The position numbers and the translations under genes were made by a program. This document shows, piece after piece, positions 58,611-64,000 of a DNA stretch of 64,000 nt; within the stretch, counting starts at the first letter, position 1; every line of letters begins with the position of its first letter. The DNA is from Paramicrobacterium sp051513965 (GTDB lineage Bacteria > Actinomycetota > Actinomycetes > Actinomycetales > Microbacteriaceae). The notes under the pieces were generated by a model. It made no database searches, was not told the DNA's origin, and saw only the letters and a program-made list of their open reading frames with translations. The DNA is taken from NCBI RefSeq assembly GCF_051513965.1, contig NZ_CP195847.1, positions 1,116,001 through 1,180,000 on the forward strand, written 5' to 3'.

Positions 58611-59110
58611 TGGGAATCGAACACGACTACTTCGGAGTCATCGAATCAGACGAATCCGGCGCGCTCTATTGGTCCGAGACCGTGGATGCCGGGGATCAGA
58701 CGGTCGACGTGAGTCTCAGCGCTCCCGCGGGAGTCGACGTCTCAGAGGACTCACTCGAGGCCGCGCAGGTCATGATCGGGGCGCTCGAAGGCCTCGACAT
58801 GCGCGCCCGAGAGGCGATCATCGCGGAGATCGGCGCCGCGACGAGTGACGTAACCGCGTATCTGCTCGAGATCGATGACATCCTCGGGCCCGAGCTCTCC
58901 GCGTACGTGACCCGAGAGTCGGGCGATCGAGAGATCGACATCATCCGCTCACTCGAGCTGCTGCGCGTGGCGCTTCATCCTCACCAGTCGGGAGAGGGCG
59001 AAGCCTTTGCCACGCTCGAGTTTGCGATCGCGCCAGATGACAACGAACTCGCCCTTCTCGTGCACCTGAGCGTGCGGGGCGAATCCGTCGCCATCGAGCT
59101 GCTGTCGTGA
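58610..59110 (+). CDS. DUF2004-like hypothetical protein
   Basis: The 166-residue product starts MGIEHDYFGVIESDESGALYW. It is soluble, acidic, and has no signal peptide or membrane segment. Its C-terminal half (FATLEFAIAPDDNELALLVHLSV) resembles small proteins annotated DUF2004. ATG shares its first base with the ftsY stop, so it is coupled to ftsY. It is convergent with lipA, four bases apart. The function is unknown. Confidence 0.7.
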   Translation: MGIEHDYFGVIESDESGALYWSETVDAGDQTVDVSLSAPAGVDVSEDSLEAAQVMIGALEGLDMRAREAIIAEIGAATSDVTAYLLEIDDILGPELSAYVTRESGDREIDIIRSLELLRVALHPHQSGEGEAFATLEFAIAPDDNELALLVHLSVRGESVAIELLS

Positions 59111-59114
59111 ACTC

Positions 59115-60134
59115 TCAGCCGACCGCCTGAGCGAACGTCTTCGTCCTGTCCGCCAAGTGTCGGAGCTCGTTCGGAATCGTCCGTCCTGAGGCGACCATCG
59201 ACTGAGCCCAGAGGCGCCCGGCGCGATACGAGGAGCGGACGAGTGGGCCCGCCAACACACCGAGGAACCCGATCTGCTCCGCAGCCTCCTTGAACTCGAT
59301 GAACTCCTGAGGCTTCACCCATCGATCGATGGGGAGGTGCCTGGGGGAGGGACGCAGGTACTGAGTGAGCGTGATGATGTCGGTTCCTGCGTCGCGAAGA
59401 TCGTGCAGTGTCTGGATCACCTCGTATGGCTCCTCACCCATGCCGAGGATCAGGTTGGACTTCGTGATGAGCCCCGCGTCGTGCGCCTGCGTGAGGACGC
59501 CAAGGGAACGCTCATAGGTGAACGCGGGTCGAATGCGCCGGAAGATGCGTGGCACCGTCTCCACGTTGTGCGCAAACACCTCGGGCCGAGCATCGAATAT
59601 CTGGCCGAGGAACTCCGGCTTGCCGCTGTGATCGTTGGCGAGCAGCTCAACCCCGGTATTGGGATTCTTCGCATGGATCTGACGTACCGTCTCCGCGTTG
59701 AGCCACGCGCCGGTGTCAGGCAGGTCGTCCCGAGCGACGCTTGTGACAGTCGCGTAGTTCAGTCCCATGCGCTGCACGCTCTCCGCCACCCGGCGCGGCT
59801 CGTCGCGGTCGTACTCCGCGGGCTTGCCCGTGTCGATCTGGCAGAAGTCGCAGCGCCTGGTGCACTGGGAACCGCCGATCAGGAACGTCGCCTCGCGGTC
59901 TTCCCAGCACTCGTAGATGTTCGGGCATCCTGCTTCTTGGCACACGGTGTGAAGCTGTTCGTCCTTCACGAGTGCGCTCAGCTGGCGGAACTCAGGCCCC
60001 ATCCGCGCTCGCGTCTTGATCCATTCGGGCTTCTTCTCGATCGGAACCTGAGAGTTCCTGATCTCGAGTCGCAGCAGTTTGCGTCCTCCCGGACCCGAGG
60101 CGGGAGCGTTCGGGGAGACTCCGCAGCCGCTCAT
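59115..60134 (-). CDS. lipA: lipoyl synthase
   Basis: Radical-SAM enzyme that inserts two sulfurs into protein-bound octanoyl groups to make lipoate, needed for the keto-acid dehydrogenases. The 339-residue product has the auxiliary-cluster cysteines C65, C70 and C76 (VCQEAGCPNIYEC) and the radical-SAM cluster C91, C95 and C98 (CTRRCDFC). The C-terminal RSSYRAG holds the serine ligand of the auxiliary cluster. Its ATG (MSGCGVS) overlaps the end of lipB by four bases (ATGA on the minus strand). Confidence 0.95.
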   Translation of the reverse strand: MSGCGVSPNAPASGPGGRKLLRLEIRNSQVPIEKKPEWIKTRARMGPEFRQLSALVKDEQLHTVCQEAGCPNIYECWEDREATFLIGGSQCTRRCDFCQIDTGKPAEYDRDEPRRVAESVQRMGLNYATVTSVARDDLPDTGAWLNAETVRQIHAKNPNTGVELLANDHSGKPEFLGQIFDARPEVFAHNVETVPRIFRRIRPAFTYERSLGVLTQAHDAGLITKSNLILGMGEEPYEVIQTLHDLRDAGTDIITLTQYLRPSPRHLPIDRWVKPQEFIEFKEAAEQIGFLGVLAGPLVRSSYRAGRLWAQSMVASGRTIPNELRHLADRTKTFAQAVG

Positions 60135-60775
60135 ACCAGTGCCTCCTCTCCGGCGAAGGTCGCCGTGATCGCATCGGTCACGGCGGGTGCGAGATCCGCG
60201 GGGGTGACGCGCCGGCCGAGCTGCTCGCTCACGGTTGTGACGCCAGCGTCGCGGATGCCGCAGGGAATGATGTGCTCGAACGGAGCGAGCGAGTTGTCGC
60301 AGTTCACAGCGAAGCCGTGCATCGTCACCTTCTCCGCGACGCGCACGCCGATCGCCGCGATCTTGCTGTCTCCGGCAGAGCTCCGCACCCAAACACCGGA
60401 GCGTCCCGCCACCTGCTCTGCCGCTACGCCGAAGTCCGCGAGGACGCCGATCAGTGCGACCTCGAGCTTTCGGACGTACGCGACGACGTCGATGGGATCG
60501 GCGAGTTTGAGGATGGGATAGCCGACCAGCTGTCCGGGACCGTGCCACGTGATCTTCCCGCCGCGATCCACATCGATCACGGGGGTGCCGTCGTCCGGGC
60601 GTTCGTCGTCTTCGGTCCGCTTTCCCGCTGTGTAGACCGCCGCGTGTTCGAGCAGCAGGAGTGTGTCCGACGCATGGCCATCGGCGACGAGGCGGTGAGT
60701 GCGCCGCTGAAGGTCCCATGCGGCGCTGTACGGCACGAAATCGGGCGCCAGTCCGATGATTTGAGTTGAGAGCAT
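60131..60775 (-). CDS. lipB: octanoyl-ACP:protein N-octanoyltransferase
   Basis: Transfers octanoate from acyl carrier protein to lipoyl domains, the substrate for LipA. The 214-residue product has RGGKITWHGPGQ (71-82), K138 in GDSKIAAIG, and C172 in FEHIIPCGI, the Cys/Lys dyad spaced as in Mycobacterium tuberculosis LipB. The ATG at 60775 is chosen because a -10 GATACT lies eight bases upstream; an alternative start 27 bases earlier would precede that box. lipB-lipA form one transcript. Confidence 0.93.
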   Translation of the reverse strand: MLSTQIIGLAPDFVPYSAAWDLQRRTHRLVADGHASDTLLLLEHAAVYTAGKRTEDDERPDDGTPVIDVDRGGKITWHGPGQLVGYPILKLADPIDVVAYVRKLEVALIGVLADFGVAAEQVAGRSGVWVRSSAGDSKIAAIGVRVAEKVTMHGFAVNCDNSLAPFEHIIPCGIRDAGVTTVSEQLGRRVTPADLAPAVTDAITATFAGEEALV

Positions 60776-60783
60776 GGAGAAAC

Positions 60784-60789
60784 AGTATC
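60784..60789 (-). promoter_or_regulatory. -10 element of lipB (leaderless)
   Basis: On the minus strand GATACT lies eight bases before the lipB ATG. Confidence 0.45.
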
Positions 60790-60861
60790 TTAATGTACGC
60801 AAACCAGAAACTCTGACACGGTTCTGCCCGGTGCTCGTCCACGATGCTCAGCGGAACCGAT

Positions 60862-60867
60862 TAGAAT
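60862..60867 (+). promoter_or_regulatory. -10 element of ffh
   Basis: TAGAAT lies ten bases before the ffh ATG, so the untranslated leader would be at most a few bases. Confidence 0.5.
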
Positions 60868-60877
60868 CGATGTCCAA

Positions 60878-62434
60878 ATGGCTACTTTCGGATCGCTCTC
60901 AGACCGTCTCGTCGAGACCTTCAAGAACCTTCGCAAGAAGGGAACCCTCTCCGCGTCGGATATCGACGGCACCGTACGCGAGATACGTCGTGCACTGATC
61001 GACGCGGACGTCGCATTCGACGTCGTCAAGGAGTTCACTGGGCGCGTGCGCGAGCGTGCGCTCGGCGATGAGGTCAACAAGGCACTCAATCCGGCCCAGC
61101 AGGTCGTCAAGATCGTCAACGAGGAGCTCGTCGAGATCCTGGGCGGAGAGCAGCGCCGGCTCGAGTTCGCGAAGACGCCGCCGACGGTCATCATGCTCGC
61201 CGGTCTGCAGGGTGCTGGTAAGACCACGCTCGCGGGAAAGCTCGCGACGTGGCTCAAGAACGACGGTCACACACCTCTGCTCGTGGCCTGTGACCTCCAG
61301 CGCCCCAACGCGGTCACACAGCTCGGCGTCGTCGCTGAGCAGTCGGGTGCGGCGCTCTTCGCGCCCGAGCCCGGTAACGGCGTCGGCGACCCGGTTCGTG
61401 TGGCGAAGGACTCTCTGAAACACGCTCGTGACAAGCAGTACGACACCGTCATCATCGACACCGCCGGACGGCTCGGTGTCGATGAAGAGCTCATGAAGCA
61501 GGCCGCGAAGATCCGCAAGGCCGTCGATCCGGACGAAGTGCTCTTCGTCATCGACGCCATGATCGGTCAGGATGCCGTGGCGACGGCGAAGGCCTTCCAG
61601 GAGGGCGTCGACTTCACGGGGGTCGTCCTCTCGAAGCTGGACGGCGACGCCCGAGGCGGCGCGGCGCTGTCGGTTGCATCCGTCACCGGTCGCCCGATTC
61701 TGTTCGCCTCGACCGGTGAGGGACTCGGTGACTTCGAGCCTTTCCACCCGGACCGTATGGCCAGCCGCATCCTCGATCTCGGTGACGTCCTCACTCTGAT
61801 CGAACAGGCGCAGAAGGCCTTCGACGAGGAGGAGGCGCGCAAGGTCGCGGAGAAGTTCGCGACGGACACCTTCACGCTCGACGACTTCCTCAAGCAGATG
61901 CAGCAGCTGCGCAACATGGGCTCCATCAAGAAGATGATGGGCATGCTGCCGGGTATGGGTCAGATGCGGGAGGAGTTGGATGCCTTCGACGAGAGCGAGA
62001 TCGTGCGCACCGAAGCGATCATCCAGTCGATGACGCGCGCTGAGCGGACGAACCCGAAGCTTCTCAACGGCTCGCGCCGTCTTCGCATTGCCCGTGGTTC
62101 GGGAACGACAGTGACTGAAGTGAATCAGCTCGTCACGCGCTTCGAGCAGGCGGCGAAGATGATGAAGACGGTCGCGAAGGGTGGCGTCCCTCAGATTCCG
62201 GGAATGGGACCGATCCCCGGCGGGCATGGTGGCGCGAGCCGCAAGTCAAAGAAGGGCAAGAAGAAGGGCGGCTCTCGGTCGGGCAACCCCGCAAAGCGCG
62301 CTGCGGAGAACGCCGGTGCGCTGAAGGAGCCGCAGTCCCCGGCGTCGTCGGGCAGCGGCTTCGGGCTCAGCGGCGGTGCGAATGCTCCGAGCGAAGAGGA
62401 GCTCGAAGCGCTTCAGAAGTTCCTCGGCCGCTGA
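60878..62434 (+). CDS. ffh: signal recognition particle protein Ffh
   Basis: SRP54 homologue that binds 4.5S RNA and signal peptides. The 518-residue product has the N domain, Walker A GLQGAGKTT at 109-117, the DTAGRLGVDEELM loop, and SKLDGDARGGAAL where FtsY has TKLDG. The methionine-rich M domain (about 325-445) contains MKKM-type stretches (SIKKMMGMLPGMGQ and SRRLRIARGSGTTV). The tail of about 70 residues is Gly/Lys/Ser-rich and longer than in E. coli. It is convergent with the next gene. Confidence 0.95.
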   Translation: MATFGSLSDRLVETFKNLRKKGTLSASDIDGTVREIRRALIDADVAFDVVKEFTGRVRERALGDEVNKALNPAQQVVKIVNEELVEILGGEQRRLEFAKTPPTVIMLAGLQGAGKTTLAGKLATWLKNDGHTPLLVACDLQRPNAVTQLGVVAEQSGAALFAPEPGNGVGDPVRVAKDSLKHARDKQYDTVIIDTAGRLGVDEELMKQAAKIRKAVDPDEVLFVIDAMIGQDAVATAKAFQEGVDFTGVVLSKLDGDARGGAALSVASVTGRPILFASTGEGLGDFEPFHPDRMASRILDLGDVLTLIEQAQKAFDEEEARKVAEKFATDTFTLDDFLKQMQQLRNMGSIKKMMGMLPGMGQMREELDAFDESEIVRTEAIIQSMTRAERTNPKLLNGSRRLRIARGSGTTVTEVNQLVTRFEQAAKMMKTVAKGGVPQIPGMGPIPGGHGGASRKSKKGKKKGGSRSGNPAKRAAENAGALKEPQSPASSGSGFGLSGGANAPSEEELEALQKFLGR

Positions 62435-62442
62435 GTTCGGGC

Positions 62443-63570
62443 TCAGCCCTCCAGCTCACGAACGAGGTGTCGCACGACCTGACTGAGATCTCCGTCGGCG
62501 GCCGTGGCCACACGCCGCTGGCGGGCGCAGCTTCCTCCGTGAGAGATGAGTTCGTCGACGGCGCTCAGCTCCTGGGAGCATCCGAGAGATTCTGCGATTG
62601 GGAGCAGGCGGTCGGCGATTCTTCGGATGTCATCGGCAACCCGGCGCTGCTGGCCATTCCGGTCGACGATGATCGTGGCGTCGAGGCCGTAGCGTGCGGC
62701 ACGCCATTTGTTCTCGCGCACGAACCACGGTTGGAGCGCCTCGATCTCGTGGCCGGAGTCCAGCCGCTGCGATAGCTCTTCGACGAGACAGTGGATGAAC
62801 GCTGCGACGGTTCCAAGCTCCTTCGCCGTCGACGTGCTGTCGCAGAAGCGGACTTCGACGGTTCCCCAGGTCGCTGACGGTCGTACGTCCCAGCGCACCT
62901 CTGTCGGGTCCTCAATGATTCCCGTGATGAGCTCGTCGTCGACGTAGCGTTCGAAATCAGACCATGTGCGCACCTGCTCGTAGGGGAGTCCTGCGGTCGG
63001 GAGCTGCTGGAACATCAGCGAGCGATTCGAGGCGTAGCCGGTGTCGACCCCTCCCCAGAACGGGCTCGACGAGGACAGCGCGAGCACGTGCGGGAAGTAC
63101 GTCAGCATTCCCGAGACGATCGGCACCGCCTTACGCACGTCTTCGATGCCGACGTGGACGTGGACGCCCCAGATCAGCATGTTGCGTCCCCACCACTGTG
63201 TCCGCTCGATCAGCTTGTGGTAACGCTCCTTGTCAGTGACCGGCTGATCGAACCACTGCCCGAACGGATGGGTTCCAGCGCCGATGGGGGAGACTCCACG
63301 GGCATCTGCGACTCGCCTCAGATCGTCGAGCAGACCCGTGAGCTCCGCCACGGCTGACGGAACATCGCGGTGCACGCCGCTCACGAGCTCGACAGTGTTC
63401 TGAAGAAGCTCACTCACGATCTGCGGGTGCTCGTGTCCAGCTGGGCTCTGCAGCTCCCGGAGGATGTCGCTCGCGGCATTGACGAGTTCGCCGGTGATCT
63501 GATCGACAAGAGCGACTTCCCACTCCAGCCCGATCGAGGAGCGTGCTGATGAAGCGAATTCAAGTGCCAT
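62443..63570 (-). CDS. glutamate-cysteine ligase family 2 (YbdK-type) protein
   Basis: Carboxylate-amine ligase of the GCS2 family, 375 residues. Motifs are GLEWEVALVDQITGELV near the N-terminus (ATP/metal contacts), WGVHVHVGIED, and VEVRFCDSTSTA. Members act as weak glutamate-cysteine ligases; the native reaction in Actinobacteria is not settled, and roles in mycothiol- or ergothioneine-related chemistry have been proposed for relatives. The ATG at 63570 has GAAGG ten bases before it; a longer in-frame extension upstream runs through the intergenic region and is not supported. It ends eight bases from ffh's stop. Confidence 0.85.
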   Translation of the reverse strand: MALEFASSARSSIGLEWEVALVDQITGELVNAASDILRELQSPAGHEHPQIVSELLQNTVELVSGVHRDVPSAVAELTGLLDDLRRVADARGVSPIGAGTHPFGQWFDQPVTDKERYHKLIERTQWWGRNMLIWGVHVHVGIEDVRKAVPIVSGMLTYFPHVLALSSSSPFWGGVDTGYASNRSLMFQQLPTAGLPYEQVRTWSDFERYVDDELITGIIEDPTEVRWDVRPSATWGTVEVRFCDSTSTAKELGTVAAFIHCLVEELSQRLDSGHEIEALQPWFVRENKWRAARYGLDATIIVDRNGQQRRVADDIRRIADRLLPIAESLGCSQELSAVDELISHGGSCARQRRVATAADGDLSQVVRHLVRELEG

Positions 63571-63652
63571 CGGCGTTCTGCCTTCGTTCGGACTCGATGT
63601 GACACCTTGAGAGTACGGGGAAAAGACGCAGAGTGAAGCCCGACGGGCGCAA

Positions 63653-63682
63653 TTAGCGATGAGTCGCCGGATCTGGCAGAAT
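63653..63682 (+). promoter_or_regulatory. candidate promoter of rpsP
   Basis: TTAGCG (63653-63658) and CAGAAT (63677-63682) are 18 bp apart, giving a leader of about 120 nt before rpsP. Both boxes match loosely. The rest of 63571-63810 holds no gene that I can see. Confidence 0.35.
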
Positions 63683-63810
63683 AGAGCGCTGAAGCTGTGA
63701 CCACCCGACCCTCTATCTGGTGATCGCAGCCCACCATCAGTTTTCGTGCCGTCTGTGTACCCCACCTGCCGGTGCTGACACATCAACCACCAGACAATTT
63801 CAGGAGAATT

Positions 63811-64000
63811 GTGGCTGTCAAAATCCGTCTGAAGCGCCTCGGCAAGATTCGTGCGCCGTACTACCGTGTCGTCGTGGCTGACTCGCGCACCAAGCGCGAT
63901 GGCCGTGTCATCGAGGAGATCGGCAAGTACCACCCCACCGAGCAGCCCTCGCTCATCGAGATCGACTCAGAGCGTGCGCAGTACTGGCTCTCCGTGGGCG
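63811..64000 (+). CDS. rpsP: 30S ribosomal protein S16, 3' end beyond window
   Basis: GTG at 63811 opens MAVKIRLKRLGKIRAPYYRVVVADSRT, the S16 signature, and the frame stays open to the window end (63 codons). AGGAG at 63802-63806 is a strong ribosome site. In Actinobacteria rpsP starts an operon with a KH-domain RNA-binding protein, rimM and trmD, expected just downstream. Confidence 0.95.
   Translation, partial: MAVKIRLKRLGKIRAPYYRVVVADSRTKRDGRVIEEIGKYHPTEQPSLIEIDSERAQYWLSVG

Noticed and set aside
62430..62447. Six-bp hairpin across the convergent stops of ffh and the ligase gene
   Set aside because: Too short to support termination; recorded only because it overlaps the ffh stop.
1..64000. 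CRISPR arrays, insertion sequences, prophage or defence islands
   Set aside because: No short regularly spaced repeats, transposase-like or phage-like proteins were seen on either strand.

Overview
The window is high-GC, densely packed actinobacterial chromosome. Gene order, codon use and the proteins point to Microbacteriaceae, most likely Microbacterium or a close relative; that placement is inference from memory, not a search. No phage, insertion sequence, CRISPR array or rRNA gene is visible. The backbone order (ilvB-ilvN-ilvC, serA, leuB, FAH-fold protein, gltX, leuC-leuD, gpsA, ddl, thiL, rsmD, recG, coaD, rpmF, rnc, mutM, smc, ftsY, ffh, rpsP) is the order known broadly across Actinobacteria, including Mycobacterium, so the unusual parts are the insertions into it and the details between genes.

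Layout: 1-2728 holds the end of a small membrane protein gene and the trehalose pair otsA-otsB. 2763-15412 is a branched-chain amino acid and serine region: ilvD, ilvB-ilvN-ilvC, three small genes, serA, and then two ilvE genes flanking leuB, followed by an FAH-fold gene. 15552-21833 is a complete six-gene mevalonate operon (mvaK1-mvaD-mvaK2-fni-mvaA-mvaS) set between the FAH-fold gene and gltX. 21872-28946 holds gltX, a thioredoxin-reductase-like gene, tRNA-Gln(CUG), a dicarboxylate symporter, a membrane protein, a metallo-hydrolase, a lipid-kinase-like gene and tRNA-Glu(CUC). 29141-34676 is an oligopeptide-type ABC transporter operon. 34740-35874 is a terC gene behind a probable yybP-ykoY (manganese) riboswitch. 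35875-42319 is leuC-leuD behind a leucine-rich leader peptide and hairpin, then murA, an acyltransferase, gpsA and ddl. 42316-51576 holds a tightly interlocked set (DUF3515 lipoprotein, thiL, rsmD, recG, coaD) and a MoxR-DUF58-transglutaminase cluster. 51586-64000 holds the DUF177-rpmF-rnc-mutM-smc-ftsY block, lipB-lipA on the opposite strand, ffh, a glutamate-cysteine-ligase-like gene and the start of rpsP.

The most striking observations are: (1) the two ilvE genes share a perfectly identical 606-bp 3' half that ends exactly at the stop codon and has a codon style (third positions almost only G or T) unlike everything around it; (2) about fourteen genes, including a 13-codon leucine leader peptide, start 6-8 nt downstream of a -10-like hexamer, which predicts leaderless mRNAs; (3) a pair of divergent genes whose two -10 boxes overlap within 10 bp, beside convergent pairs whose stop codons share one CTAG; (4) a complete mevalonate operon breaking an otherwise conserved gene adjacency.
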